The notes beneath the pieces were generated by a model. It saw only the letters and a list, made by a program, of their open reading frames with translations. It did no database searches and was not told the origin of the DNA. Below are positions 36,487 to 45,542 of a stretch of 64,000 nucleotides of DNA, piece after piece. The position numbers and the translations under genes were made by a program. The DNA lies in NCBI RefSeq assembly GCF_001418225.1, contig NZ_LIPT01000002.1, forward strand, positions 310,001 to 374,000. Direction: 5' to 3'. The first letter of the stretch is position 1. Each line of letters starts with the position of its first letter. The DNA comes from Pannonibacter indicus (GTDB taxonomy: Bacteria > Pseudomonadota > Alphaproteobacteria > Rhizobiales > Stappiaceae).

Positions 36487-37293
36487 TCAGTGTGCCTCTT
36501 CCAGCAGCTCCGCCCAGGTCTTCGGGTTATCGCCGTTGAGCGGATTGGCGGGCGAGCGGCGGTAGTTGATGGTCTCGAAGCGCATGGCGAGCGTGTCGAT
36601 CATCAGCAGCCGTCCGGTCAGGCCGGTGCCGATGCCGGTGATCTCCTTGAGGGCTTCCAGCGCCTGCAGCGTCCCGGCAAGACCCGTCAACGCCCCCAGC
36701 ACGCCGGCCTCGGCGCAGGCCGGCAGATGGCCCTCCGCCGGCCGCTTCGGGAAGAGGCAGCGGTAGGTCGGGTTGGGCGTGCCGTCCGCGCCGGTCTCAT
36801 GGGGTTTCAGCAGCGTGATGGTGGCATCAAACCGCCCCACGGCAGCCGTCACCAGCGGCTTGCGGGCAAAGAAACAGGCATCGGACACCAGATAGCGGGT
36901 GGCGAAGTTGTCCGATCCGTCGATGACGAGATCATAGCGCTGGACCAGCTGCATGGCATTGTGGCCTGCGAGCCGCACCGGATGCGGTTCCACGGTCACA
37001 TTGGGGTTGAGCCGGGCAATCGCTTCGGCCGCGCTCGACACTTTCGGCTCACCCAGATGCTCCGTGTCATGGATCACCTGCCGTTGCAGGTTGGAGAGGG
37101 ACACCGTGTCGTCATCGACAATGCCCAGCGTACCTACGCCCGCCGCCGCCAGATACTGCAGCACCGGCGCGCCGAGCCCGCCTGCGCCGATGACAAGCAC
37201 GCGCGCGGCCTTCAGCTTCTGCTGGCCCGGCCCGCCCACCTCCTTCAGCACGATGTGGCGGGCATAGCGCTCCAGCTCTGCGGGAGAAAACAT
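36487..37293 (-). CDS. MoeB/ThiF-family adenylyltransferase
   Basis: A 268-residue E1-like enzyme that adenylates the C-terminal glycine of MoaD or ThiS. The ATP loop is VLVIGAGGLGAP, the Asp switch is VIDGSDNFATRYL, and a possible catalytic cysteine lies in LPACAEAGVLGAL. Of the four zinc cysteines known in E. coli MoeB, only the one in YRCLF remains: the first is a Thr and the C-terminal CxxC is replaced by SPANPLNG. With thiS at the window start and no ThiF seen in the visible thi genes, it might serve ThiS, MoaD or both. Confidence 0.9.
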   Translation of the reverse strand: MFSPAELERYARHIVLKEVGGPGQQKLKAARVLVIGAGGLGAPVLQYLAAAGVGTLGIVDDDTVSLSNLQRQVIHDTEHLGEPKVSSAAEAIARLNPNVTVEPHPVRLAGHNAMQLVQRYDLVIDGSDNFATRYLVSDACFFARKPLVTAAVGRFDATITLLKPHETGADGTPNPTYRCLFPKRPAEGHLPACAEAGVLGALTGLAGTLQALEALKEITGIGTGLTGRLLMIDTLAMRFETINYRRSPANPLNGDNPKTWAELLEEAH

Positions 37294-37323
37294 GACGGAT
37301 CCTGTCTGTATCTGAAAAGCCCG

Positions 37324-38442
37324 TCAGCCGAGCATGCGGCTGACGAGGCGGGCCGTGTAATCCACCATCGGAATCACACGGGCATAGTTGAGGCGGGTGG
37401 GGCCGATGACGCCCAGAACGCCGACGATGCGCTGCTCCCGGTCCCGGTAGGGCGAGACCACCAGCGACGAGCCGGACAGCGAGAACAGCTTGTTTTCCGA
37501 GCCGATGAAGATGCGCACCCCGTCGCCCTTTTCGGCAAGGCCGAGCAGCTGGATGAGGTCGCGCTTGTTCTCAAGGTCATCAAACAGCAGGCGCACCCGC
37601 TCCAGATCCTCCGCCACATCCACATCGGTGAGCAGGTTGGACTGACCGCGCACGATCAGCGTGTCGTTTTCGCCACCCTCCCCGGCCCAGACCGCAAGGC
37701 CGGCCTCGACGATCTTCTGGGTCAGGCTGTCCAGTTCGGCCTGGTTGGCCTCGCGCAGGCGCTCCAGTTCGCGGCGCACATCCGACAGGGTGCGGCCCTG
37801 GATCTGGGCATTGAGATAGTTGCCCGCCTCGATCAGTGCCGACTGCGGCAAGTCTGCAGGCAGGTCGATGATGCGGTTTTCGACCGAGCCATCCTCCCCC
37901 ACCAGCACGGCGAGGGCCTTCAGCGGCTCGATGCGGATGAACTCGATCTGGCGCAGGCGGAAATCCTGCTTGTGCGTCAGCACCACGCCGGCTCCGCTGG
38001 AAAGTCCTGAGAGAAGCTGGCTCGCCTCCGTCAGTACATGTTCCATCGTGCCCTTGGCGTGGCTGGAGGCGCGCACCTGCACGTCGATGCGCTCGCGCTC
38101 CTCCTGTGAAAGGTCCCCCACTTCCAGCAGCGCGTCGATGAAGAAGCGCAGGCCCGTTTCGGTGGGCAGGCGCCCGGCGCTGGTGTGCGGCGAGTACAGC
38201 AGGCCCAGATGCTCCAGATCGGCCATCACGTTGCGCACGGAGGCCGGCGACAGCGACATGCCGAGGCCGCGCGCCACATTGCGCGATCCGACCGGCTCGC
38301 CGGTATCCAGATAGGTCTCGACGATGGAGCGGAAAATCTCGCGGGACCGCTTGTCCAGATCGGTCAGGCTCACGTATCCAACCTCATCCTCTGCCAGGTT
38401 TCGTGCTCCGCCCGCTTCGGGCAATTCACGGCTCTTCTGCAA
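37324..38442 (-). CDS. hrcA: Heat-inducible transcription repressor HrcA
   Basis: HrcA represses chaperone operons by binding CIRCE elements. The protein has an N-terminal winged helix ([26 protein letters not shown], here split for brevity: SREIFRSIV and [10 protein letters not shown], then [13 protein letters not shown]) and a GAF-like regulatory domain ending [20 protein letters not shown]. The TTG at 38442 opens the frame, but GTG 38373, behind GAGGATGAGG, would also give a normal N-terminus. It is divergent from rph; the usual partner grpE is not in view. Confidence 0.93.
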   Translation of the reverse strand: MQKSRELPEAGGARNLAEDEVGYVSLTDLDKRSREIFRSIVETYLDTGEPVGSRNVARGLGMSLSPASVRNVMADLEHLGLLYSPHTSAGRLPTETGLRFFIDALLEVGDLSQEERERIDVQVRASSHAKGTMEHVLTEASQLLSGLSSGAGVVLTHKQDFRLRQIEFIRIEPLKALAVLVGEDGSVENRIIDLPADLPQSALIEAGNYLNAQIQGRTLSDVRRELERLREANQAELDSLTQKIVEAGLAVWAGEGGENDTLIVRGQSNLLTDVDVAEDLERVRLLFDDLENKRDLIQLLGLAEKGDGVRIFIGSENKLFSLSGSSLVVSPYRDREQRIVGVLGVIGPTRLNYARVIPMVDYTARLVSRMLG

Positions 38443-38569
38443 GATATAGGACCAAAATGGCCGCAGAGTGCAAGCAGGCCTTTACGGCTCTCGGGTCTCA
38501 GGGCTACAAGCGCGGAAAGATCTGTGGGTCAGTGTGCCGCACCGGCCATTTTGAAGTCAGGAGCCAGAT

Positions 38570-39283
38570 ATGCGTCCATCCAAACGCGCCGCCGGTGAGC
38601 TGCGGTCCGTCACTCTGGAGCGTGGTGTGTCCAAGCACGCCGAAGGCTCCTGCCTGGTGAAGTTCGGTGACACGCACGTCCTGTGCACCGCCAGCCTGGA
38701 AGAGCGCGTCCCCTCCTGGCTGCGCGGCCAGAACAAGGGCTGGGTAACGGCCGAATACGGCATGCTGCCGCGCGCCACCGGCACGCGCATGCGCCGTGAG
38801 GCGTCCTCCGGCAAGCAGTCCGGCCGCACGCAGGAAATCCAGCGTCTCATCGGCCGCTCGCTGCGCGCCGTCGTTGATCTGGAAGCCCTCGGCGAGAACC
38901 AGATTTCCATCGACTGCGACGTGATCCAGGCCGATGGCGGCACCCGCACGGCTTCGATCACCGGCGCGTGGGTGGCCCTGCATGACTGCATCGAATGGAT
39001 GCGCGCCCGCGAGATCGTCAAGAAGCCGGTGTTGAAGGATCACGTGGCTGCCATCTCCTGCGGCATCTACAAGGGCAACCCGGTGCTGGACCTCGATTAT
39101 GAGGAAGATTCGGCTGCCGAGACCGACGCCAACTTCGTGCTGACCGGCGCGGGCGGCATTGTCGAGATCCAGGGCACGGCGGAAGGCGCCCCCTTCTCCG
39201 AGGAAGAGTTCAAGGCTCTGCTGGATCTCGCCCGCAGCGGCATCGGCCGCCTGATCGACCTGCAGAAAATGTCCATCCTGTGA
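38570..39283 (+). CDS. rph: Ribonuclease PH
   Basis: The 237-residue phosphorolytic exonuclease trims tRNA 3' ends. Visible landmarks: [64 protein letters not shown]. It overlaps the reading frame of rdgB and belongs to the hrcA-rph-rdgB-hemW neighbourhood common in Rhizobiales. Confidence 0.97.
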   Translation: MRPSKRAAGELRSVTLERGVSKHAEGSCLVKFGDTHVLCTASLEERVPSWLRGQNKGWVTAEYGMLPRATGTRMRREASSGKQSGRTQEIQRLIGRSLRAVVDLEALGENQISIDCDVIQADGGTRTASITGAWVALHDCIEWMRAREIVKKPVLKDHVAAISCGIYKGNPVLDLDYEEDSAAETDANFVLTGAGGIVEIQGTAEGAPFSEEEFKALLDLARSGIGRLIDLQKMSIL

Positions 39284-39291
39284 GGCATCCC

Positions 39292-39933
39292 ATGGCACAC
39301 CGCAAGCTGGAGCCGGGCCGCCTGGTCGTGGCCACCCACAACGCCGGAAAGCTGCGCGAAATCCGCGAGCTGCTTGGCCCCTATGGCTTCGATGTGGTTT
39401 CTGCCGGCGAGCTGGACCTGCCGGAGCCGGAAGAAACCGGCACCACCTTCGAGGCCAATGCGGAGCTGAAGGCCCGTGCGGCGGCGGAGGCCTCCGGCCT
39501 GCCGTCGCTGGCTGATGACAGCGGCTTCTGCGTGGCCGCCCTCAATGGAGATCCCGGCATCTATTCTGCCCGCTGGGCCGGTCCGGACAAGGACTTCGCC
39601 ATGGCCATGCGCAATGTGGAAGAAAAGCTGCAGCAGGCCGGTGCCGTGACGGCGGAAGCCCGGCGCGGGTCCTTCGTCGCCGTGCTGTGCCTTGCCTGGC
39701 CCGATGGCCATGCGGAGTTCTTCCGCGGCGAGGTGGAAGGCCAGATCGTGTGGCCGCCACGCGGCACGCAAGGGTTCGGCTATGACCCGATGTTCCAGCC
39801 CGATGGCCACGAGCGCACCTTCGGCGAGATGACCTCGGCGGAAAAACACGGCTGGTCGGCAACCACACCCGCCCTGTCGCATCGCGCCCGCGCCTTTGTG
39901 ACCTTTTCGAAGGCCTGCCTGGAGCAAGAATGA
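39292..39933 (+). CDS. rdgB: XTP/dITP diphosphatase
   Basis: A 213-residue HAM1/RdgB enzyme that clears deaminated purine triphosphates. [35 protein letters not shown] and GYDPMF are family motifs. ATG 39292 is chosen because GAGG lies seven bases upstream; a GTG at 39280 is open too. The stop overlaps hemW. Confidence 0.95.
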   Translation: MAHRKLEPGRLVVATHNAGKLREIRELLGPYGFDVVSAGELDLPEPEETGTTFEANAELKARAAAEASGLPSLADDSGFCVAALNGDPGIYSARWAGPDKDFAMAMRNVEEKLQQAGAVTAEARRGSFVAVLCLAWPDGHAEFFRGEVEGQIVWPPRGTQGFGYDPMFQPDGHERTFGEMTSAEKHGWSATTPALSHRARAFVTFSKACLEQE

Positions 39934-41087
39934 CCACCACCCCGGACGGCGGCTTCGGCATCTATGTGCACTGGCCCTTCTGCGCGGCCAAGTGCCCTTA
40001 TTGCGACTTCAACTCCCACGTCCGGCACCAGCCGGTCGATCAGGACCGCTTTGTCGCGGCCTTCGAGCGGGAGCTGGCGCATTTTGCTGCCTGGACACCG
40101 AACCGGACGGTGCAGTCGATCTTCTTTGGCGGCGGCACGCCCTCGCTGATGCAGCCGCGCACGGTGGAGCGCATTCTGGAGGCGATTGCCCGGCACTGGG
40201 CGATCGATACGGACGTGGAAATCTCGCTCGAGGCAAACCCTTCCAGCGTCGAGGCCGAGCGTTTCCGCGGCTACCGGGCGGCGGGCGTCAACCGGGTGTC
40301 GCTGGGCGTGCAGGCGCTCAATGATCAGGACCTGCGCCAGCTTGGCCGTCTGCATGACGTGGCCGGGGCGCTGCAGGCCATCGAGATTGCCCGCGAAACC
40401 TTCCCGCGCCTGTCCTTCGACCTCATTTATGCCCGGCCCGGCCAGACGGTGACCGGCTGGGAGGCGGAACTGCGCCAGGCGGTGAAACTCGCCGCCGACC
40501 ACCTGTCGCTCTATCAGCTGACCATCGAGGAAGGCACGCCCTTCTTCAACCTTTATCAGGCGGGCAAGCTGATCGTGCCGGACCCGGATCTGGGCGCCGA
40601 ATTCTACGAGCTGACGCAGGATCTGACCACTGATCTTGGCCTTCCGGCCTATGAAGTGTCCAACCACGCCCGCCCGGGCGCGGAATGCCGCCATAACCTC
40701 GTCTACTGGCGCTACGGCGATTATGTCGGTGTGGGCCCGGGTGCACATGGCCGCCTGTCGCTGGGCGCCACCAAGCGCGCCACCGCCATCGAGCGCCATC
40801 CTGAGACATGGCTTGCCCATGTGGAGGAGCGTGGCCACGGCATGGTGGAAGACCTGCCGCTGAGTGACGAAGAGCAGGGCGACGAATATCTGCTGATGGG
40901 CCTGCGGCTGATCGAGGGCGTCGACATGCGCCGCTACGAGCGGCTTTCCGGCCGCTCCATCGACCCGCGCCGCCTCAATGACTTGCTGGAGCATGGCATG
41001 GTCGAGAAGCTGGACGAGACCCGTGTCCGCGCCACCCGCGGCGGCTTTTTCGTGCTGGACGCAGTCGTGGCGGATCTGGCGGCGTAA
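39930..41087 (+). CDS. hemW: Heme chaperone HemW (HemN-like radical SAM protein)
   Basis: A 385-residue radical SAM protein with CAAKCPYC (C18, C22, C25) binding the iron-sulfur cluster, then FFGGGTPSL and [10 protein letters not shown]. The cysteine typical of coproporphyrinogen dehydrogenase HemN upstream of this motif is absent, which supports HemW, the heme-transfer paralogue. The C-terminal HemN_C domain is present. Confidence 0.93.
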   Translation: MTTTPDGGFGIYVHWPFCAAKCPYCDFNSHVRHQPVDQDRFVAAFERELAHFAAWTPNRTVQSIFFGGGTPSLMQPRTVERILEAIARHWAIDTDVEISLEANPSSVEAERFRGYRAAGVNRVSLGVQALNDQDLRQLGRLHDVAGALQAIEIARETFPRLSFDLIYARPGQTVTGWEAELRQAVKLAADHLSLYQLTIEEGTPFFNLYQAGKLIVPDPDLGAEFYELTQDLTTDLGLPAYEVSNHARPGAECRHNLVYWRYGDYVGVGPGAHGRLSLGATKRATAIERHPETWLAHVEERGHGMVEDLPLSDEEQGDEYLLMGLRLIEGVDMRRYERLSGRSIDPRRLNDLLEHGMVEKLDETRVRATRGGFFVLDAVVADLAA

Positions 41088-41164
41088 CTGTTAACTTTCA
41101 GAGATTCGTTTCACTGAATCCTGATGAGCCGTTCACATCAAAAAACAACTTATGATCGAACAAA

Positions 41165-41184
41165 AAAGGAACAACCGTTCCTTT
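41165..41184. repeat. Perfect 8-bp inverted repeat
   Basis: AAAGGAAC-AACC-GTTCCTTT, flanked by A-runs. It may be an operator or a bidirectional hairpin terminator for hemW; the stem is followed by GAAAAG and no real T-run on the plus strand. Confidence 0.55.
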
Positions 41185-41292
41185 GAAAAGTTGGGATTCA
41201 ATGGGTTATCGGGGAAAACTCTCGATCGAGCGCACTATTCCTCTCCTCAAGATAAATTTTGTAGATTTTGCTTTCCGGTATCGGATACATTT

Positions 41293-41336
41293 CTGAGGTC
41301 GACTTCGAGTGGTGAGACACTCAATGCCGACCTCAG
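41293..41336. repeat. Nested stem-loop, possible structured RNA
   Basis: CTGAGGTCG (41293-41301) pairs perfectly with CGACCTCAG (41328-41336). Inside, GAGTG (41307-41311) pairs with CACTC (41318-41322) around GTGAGA. The two 5-base internal strands can still make two pairs. Overall a 19-position hairpin with three mismatches in an otherwise non-coding region. Confidence 0.6.
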
Positions 41337-41488
41337 AAGAAAGATGACCCAAATTTGCAACACGTCATCGCACATGGGTCACTCAAAGAATAGGAGCCGA
41401 TATCGTCGTTCCCTCTTACATGAAAAACGATATAGTGTTCCTAGCTTTGGGACAAGTGCGATGGCACAATTTATGGAGAATATCCGAG

Positions 41489-41704
41489 ATGGATAGACCC
41501 ATTATTGAGCCTGGTTCGTACGGGCGGAGATCGCCCACTGTAACCCCTGAGATGGCTGCGCAGATCAAAGCGTTGCTGAAGACCGGGATGAGTCAGCACG
41601 ATATTGCTGCGCGTTTCCGGATCAATCAGGGCAGAGTTAGTGAAATCAACAAGGGATATAAATTCCCCCAAGTTGAACCTGTTCAAGGTGACCTCTTCGG
41701 CTAA
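41489..41704 (+). CDS. Small helix-turn-helix protein
   Basis: A 71-residue protein with a helix-turn-helix in MAAQIKALLKTGMSQHDIAARF followed by INQGRVSEINKGYKF (here written in two parts). It ends in an acidic/hydrophobic tail (QGDLFG). The resolvase-like HTH suggests DNA binding. ATG 41489 is chosen as the homology-like start; GGAG lies ten bases upstream. The frame is open to 41420. It sits in the AT-rich island and is followed by a GC hairpin. Function unknown; possibly an acquired regulator. Confidence 0.65.
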   Translation: MDRPIIEPGSYGRRSPTVTPEMAAQIKALLKTGMSQHDIAARFRINQGRVSEINKGYKFPQVEPVQGDLFG

Positions 41705-41712
41705 TGAGCAGC

Positions 41713-41736
41713 GGCCCCGCCCAATACGGCGGGGCC
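41713..41736 (+). terminator. GC-rich hairpin after small HTH gene
   Basis: GGCCCCGCC-CAATAC-GGCGGGGCC, a perfect 9-bp stem nine bases after the stop. No T-run follows, so termination would be inefficient. Confidence 0.55.
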
Positions 41737-42127
41737 TACCATTCCGAAATGCCTGCCAGAACACCTGACATCCTGAGCAGCGTGGTTTTTCAGACCTGAG
41801 CCAGATGGCCTGAAGACCCGTGCCTGCCACCGGGACAGCCCCGCCGGAGGCTTCAACTCGCGGGCAATAAGTCCTTAAGCACAATAGGATTTCCCTCTAT
41901 TTTCATGCTGCACTGCGACAACAGCGGTGCAGCAAATAATTTCTCGTATGATACAGGTCCCTCAACTGGCTTCACGGGCTGTCAATCTGTTGGTGTCAGG
42001 CTGTTCACAATCGGGCTATTGATGCAGAGGCCAATATCAGCCTATTCTGCTGCAATGCCAGAAGCCAGGCTTGATATACGCGGGTGAGACAGCGCGTGTT
42101 CGCCGGGCCAGCGACGAAGGATCCGAA
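41737..42127. other. Non-coding stretch before phaZ
   Basis: About 390 bases without a supported gene. One further inverted repeat is visible (GCTGCAC near 41906 with GTGCAGC near 41926). It presumably holds the phaZ promoter; no specific operator can be named with confidence. Confidence 0.5.
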
Positions 42128-43777
42128 GTGTTACCCTTCTATCATCTCTACGAGATCAACCATGCCGCCATGGGCCCGGTGCGTGCCGCAGCGGACGCAA
42201 CACGGCTCTATTTCCAGAACCCGTTCAACCCGATGAGCCACACGCAGCTCGGCCGCCAGGTTGCGGCGGCCTGCGAAGTGCTGGAGCGGACGACGCGGCG
42301 CTATGGCAAGCCGGAATTCGGTCTGCCGGAAACCACCATCGGCGGCATGAAGGTGCCGGTGAGCGAGCGCGTGGTCTGGCGCCGCCCCTTCTGCGACCTC
42401 TTGCATTTCGAGCGGGGCACCCCCCAGCGCCGCAATGACCCGAAGATCCTGCTCGTGGCGCCCATGTCCGGCCACTATGCCACGCTGCTGCGCGGCACGG
42501 TGGAGGCCATGCTGCCGCGCGCCGATGTCTACATCACCGACTGGATCGACGCCCGCATGGTGCCGCTCTCAGACGGCAAGTTCGATCTGGATGACTACAT
42601 CGATTACGTCATCTCCATGCTGCATTTCCTCGGGCCGGACACCCATGTGGTGGCCGTGTGCCAGCCGTCCGTCCCGGTGCTGGCGGCTGTCGCCGTGATG
42701 GAAGCGCGCAACGACCCCTATTCGCCCTCGACCATGACGCTCATGGGCGGGCCGATCGACACCCGCGTCGCGCCGACTGCCGTTAATGATCTGGCCATGT
42801 CCAAGGGCATCAACTGGTTCAAGCGCAACGTCATCATGCAGGTGCCGTTCCCGCATCCGGGCATGATGCGTTACGTTTATCCGGGCTTCCTGCAGCTTTC
42901 GGGCTTCATGAGCATGAACCTTGACCGGCATCTGATCGCCCACCGCGATTTCTTCCAGCATCTGGTGAAGGGCGATGGCGACAGCGCCGAGAAGCACCGT
43001 GAATTCTACGACGAATATCTGGCGGTGATGGACCTGACGGCGGAGTTCTACCTGCAGACGGTGGAGACCGTGTTCATCGAGCATTCCTTGCCGCTGGGCA
43101 GAATGAAGCACGGCGGCGAGCTGGTTGATTGCGGTGCCATCCGCAACACGGCATTGCTGACCATCGAGGGCGAGAAGGACGACATCACCGGCCGTGGCCA
43201 GACCCGCGCTGCGCACACGCTCTGCACCAATCTGCCGGACGACATGAAGGCGCACTACGAGCAGCCAAATGTTGGCCATTACGGCGTGTTCAACGGCTCG
43301 CGCTTCCGCGCCGAAATTGCCCCGCGCATGATCGACTTCATCCTGACCCATTCCCAGGCCAATCGCGACCGCCTGAAGAAGGCTGCCGCCAAGCCGGCCG
43401 CTCCAGCCGAGGTGAAAAAGCCTGTGGCAGAAGCACTCGAGGCCGAAGCTGCCCCTGCGCCGGCCCCGAAAGCGGAGGCGGCTGCCGCCGCTGCCAAGCC
43501 TGAACCGAAGGCTGCCGTGGCTGCAAAGGCCGATCCGCTGGCCGAGATCCTGCTGGCCAAGCCTAAGGGCGTTGCCGACAATCTCAAGGCCATCACCGGT
43601 GTTGGCCCGAAGCTGGAAAAGGCCCTGAATGAAGCGGGCATCTTCCACTTCTGGCAGATCGCAGGCCTGACGGACGCACAGATCGAGGCGCTGGACGACC
43701 GTCTGGACTTCCGCGGCCGCATGGCCCGTGACAACTGGATCGAGCAGGCCCGCAAGCTGGCTGAAACGGCCGCCTGA
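42128..43777 (+). CDS. phaZ: Intracellular PHA depolymerase fused to helix-hairpin-helix domain
   Basis: The first ~415 residues form an intracellular polyhydroxyalkanoate depolymerase that mobilises storage granules: LPFYHLYEINHAAMGP at the start, a Cys nucleophile in VAVCQPSVP (PhaZ1-type, in place of serine) and NVGHYGVFNGSRFR near the C-terminal histidine. An Ala/Pro/Lys-rich linker of about 70 residues follows. The last ~65 residues (DNLKAITGVGPKLEKALNEA and onward) are a helix-hairpin-helix fold like that on alphaproteobacterial NuoE or L21. GTG 42128 is chosen for AAGGA six bases upstream. Confidence 0.9.
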   Translation: MLPFYHLYEINHAAMGPVRAAADATRLYFQNPFNPMSHTQLGRQVAAACEVLERTTRRYGKPEFGLPETTIGGMKVPVSERVVWRRPFCDLLHFERGTPQRRNDPKILLVAPMSGHYATLLRGTVEAMLPRADVYITDWIDARMVPLSDGKFDLDDYIDYVISMLHFLGPDTHVVAVCQPSVPVLAAVAVMEARNDPYSPSTMTLMGGPIDTRVAPTAVNDLAMSKGINWFKRNVIMQVPFPHPGMMRYVYPGFLQLSGFMSMNLDRHLIAHRDFFQHLVKGDGDSAEKHREFYDEYLAVMDLTAEFYLQTVETVFIEHSLPLGRMKHGGELVDCGAIRNTALLTIEGEKDDITGRGQTRAAHTLCTNLPDDMKAHYEQPNVGHYGVFNGSRFRAEIAPRMIDFILTHSQANRDRLKKAAAKPAAPAEVKKPVAEALEAEAAPAPAPKAEAAAAAAKPEPKAAVAAKADPLAEILLAKPKGVADNLKAITGVGPKLEKALNEAGIFHFWQIAGLTDAQIEALDDRLDFRGRMARDNWIEQARKLAETAA

Positions 43778-43810
43778 GACACGGCCTGAGACCAGATCAG
43801 GGATCAGACC

Positions 43811-43871
43811 CGGCCCCGCATCCCGAAACGCCCGCTTTACGGCAGGTGATCAGGGCGGAGCCGGTTTTTTT
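43811..43871 (+). terminator. Terminator after phaZ
   Basis: An outer CCGGC/GCCGG and inner CGCCC/GGGCG pairing lead into seven T residues (43865-43871). Confidence 0.65.
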
Positions 43872-44066
43872 CATGTCTGCTGCCGGGACCGTTGAGCGGC
43901 GAACCTTCCGTCCAAGCCGTTGATTCAATAAATCCTTCTGCCTTTGCGTCAAATTCCGCAGGCAACCCGCACCGCCGTGTAACCGGCGCAGGACTTCATG
44001 ATGTTCTTGAAAGGCCGGGCCGCCGCCCCCACGTCTTTGTCTGTTGAAATCCGAAAGGGGATGACG

Positions 44067-44480
44067 ATGACTGGGAACACTGTGTTGAGGCCTGGCTGGA
44101 ACGGAGCAAGCATCGCGCTGATGGTGCTGGGCTTCGTGTTGTTCTGGCCGCTCGGACTGGCAATGCTTGCCTATATTCTTTGGGGTGACCGCTTTCAGAC
44201 ACTGTTTCAGGACGCGCGTGACCAGTGGAACAGAAGCCCGGTCAAGAGCGCGCTGAACACCATGAACACGGGAAGCTTTGGCCGGACCGGCAATGTGGCC
44301 TTTGACGACTACCGGGAGCGCGAGCTGAAGCGCCTGGAAGAAGAGCGTGCCAAGCTCGATGCCATGCGCGCTGAATTCGATACTTTCCTGCGCGAACTGC
44401 GCCGGGCCAAGGATCAGGAAGAATTCGACCGCTTCATGTCCGCCCGTGGCCGCAGCTCCGGCGCCTCTGGCCCTGCCTGA
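44067..44480 (+). CDS. DUF2852 membrane protein
   Basis: A 137-residue protein. One or two membrane segments near the N-terminus (ASIALMVLGFVLFWPLGLAM, about 13-40) are followed by a soluble charged helix (YRERELKRLEEERAKLDAMR) likely to form a coiled coil, then FLRELRRAKDQEEFDRFM. This is the alphaproteobacterial DUF2852 family of unknown function. ATG 44067 lies six bases after AAAGGGG; starts at 44061 and 43998 are open. Confidence 0.85.
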   Translation: MTGNTVLRPGWNGASIALMVLGFVLFWPLGLAMLAYILWGDRFQTLFQDARDQWNRSPVKSALNTMNTGSFGRTGNVAFDDYRERELKRLEEERAKLDAMRAEFDTFLRELRRAKDQEEFDRFMSARGRSSGASGPA

Positions 44481-44512
44481 CCGGCCGGTCCGGTATGGCA
44501 CACCACGCGGGA

Positions 44513-44536
44513 AGCGGCGCACCTTGCGCCGCTTTC
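44513..44536 (+). terminator. Terminator-like hairpin after DUF2852
   Basis: AGCGGCGCA and TGCGCCGCT form a perfect 9-bp stem with a 3-base loop, followed by TTC and further T-containing sequence. Confidence 0.65.
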
Positions 44537-44804
44537 GCCGTTTATACCAAGACGGAACGAGTGAGCCTCAATGCCTTGGTACCGGCTGTCATCGGGTTTG
44601 ACGCGCAGCGGCAAGACCGGCTTCCAGTGCCCACGGTCCTGGTGATGGCTGACGCCTCGGCTACGGATCCCCGCCTGCGCGGGGATGACAAGGTGAGGGT
44701 GGACGCGCTGCAAGCCGCTCCCCCAGCCTGTAAAACCGGATACCCTCTGATACGTTCGAATCACCTCCCGCGGCGCCTTGCTGCGGGCCTTGCAGGGAAG
44801 CGGA
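44537..44804. other. Intergenic stretch with hairpin repeat
   Basis: No gene seen. ATCCCCGC-CTGC-GCGGGGAT at 44667-44686 followed by GACAAGG is a further member of the ATCCC/GGGAT intergenic hairpin type noted at 7616 and 21959. TTTATACCAA at 44540 resembles the ATAATACCAA at 7653. Confidence 0.5.
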
Positions 44805-45542
44805 ATGTTCTCACGGCTGCGGCGGCCTGTTTTTCCGGACCACATCGTGCTGCCGCTGAGCGGCGGCGAGATTGCCGTGCGCCTGCGGCCTGATCCGCGC
44901 GCGCGGCGCTATCTGCTGCGCCTGCCGCATGACCAGTCCGGCCCGGTGCTGACCATCCCAAAGGGCGGTTCGCTCTCCACCGCCCAGCGCTTTGCCGAAA
45001 AACACGCAAGCTGGCTGGAAGAGAAACTGGCTGCCCTGCCGAAGACAACACCCTTTGCCGCCGGATCGGTTGTCCCCGTCCGGGGCGTCCTGCACCGGAT
45101 CGAGCCATCCGGCCGCCTGCGCGGGCTGGTGACGGCGGGGCTTGATACAGAAGGTCATGCGGTGCTCAGCGTGCCCGGCGCTGCCGAACATACGGGCCGC
45201 AAGGTGGCCGACTGGCTGAAGCGGCAGGCACGGGCCGATATCGAAGCAGCCGTGGCCCGCCACACGGCCACGCTGGGGGTGAAGGCCACGGCCATTTCCC
45301 TGCGCGACACCCGCAGCCGCTGGGGCTCCTGCGCTTCCAACGGACGCCTGTCCTTCTCCTGGCGGCTGATCCTCGCTCCGCCGGAGATCCTCGATTATGT
45401 CGCGGCCCATGAGGTGGCGCATCTGCGGGAAATGAACCACTCGGACCGGTTTTGGGCGCTGTGCCGCCAGCTTGCCCCGCACACGCCCAAGGCCCGCCAG
45501 TGGCTGAAGGACGAGGGCGGCAAGCTGCATCTCTTCGGCTGA
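44805..45542 (+). CDS. YgjP-like (M48/DUF45) metallopeptidase
   Basis: A protein of about 245 residues. The N-terminal half is beta-rich. The C-terminal half has RDTRSRWGSCASNGRLSFSW and the zinc site VAAHEVAHLREMNHSDRFW, in which HExxH plus a downstream His mark the WLM/SprT-like YgjP family. Substrate unknown. ATG 44805 follows AGGGAAGCGG; the TTG at 44778 is less likely. It converges on the PBP1A gene with no gap. Confidence 0.88.
   Translation: MFSRLRRPVFPDHIVLPLSGGEIAVRLRPDPRARRYLLRLPHDQSGPVLTIPKGGSLSTAQRFAEKHASWLEEKLAALPKTTPFAAGSVVPVRGVLHRIEPSGRLRGLVTAGLDTEGHAVLSVPGAAEHTGRKVADWLKRQARADIEAAVARHTATLGVKATAISLRDTRSRWGSCASNGRLSFSWRLILAPPEILDYVAAHEVAHLREMNHSDRFWALCRQLAPHTPKARQWLKDEGGKLHLFG

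Larger units (their letters stand above)
41088..41488. other. AT-rich gene-poor island with inverted repeats
   Basis: About 400 bases without a convincing gene. A hand count gives 40% GC for 41161-41220, well below the neighbouring hemW and phaZ. It contains two perfect inverted repeats listed separately. An open frame at 41152-41496 has no ribosome binding site and unlikely composition. Confidence 0.6.

Noticed and set aside
35809-38010. A 733-codon plus-strand open frame across secB, the moeB-like gene and hrcA
   Set aside because: It is out of frame with secB and antisense to two clear genes; the translation has His/Gln/Arg-rich shadow composition.
41168-41192. GGAAC-N16-AGTT in the AT-rich island
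   Set aside because: The GGAAC is part of a palindrome, the -10 word is poor, and no gene begins within a sensible distance.
41152-41496. A 114-codon open frame in the AT-rich island
   Set aside because: No ribosome binding site, unlikely composition, and it contains the strong inverted repeats, which fits non-coding sequence better.
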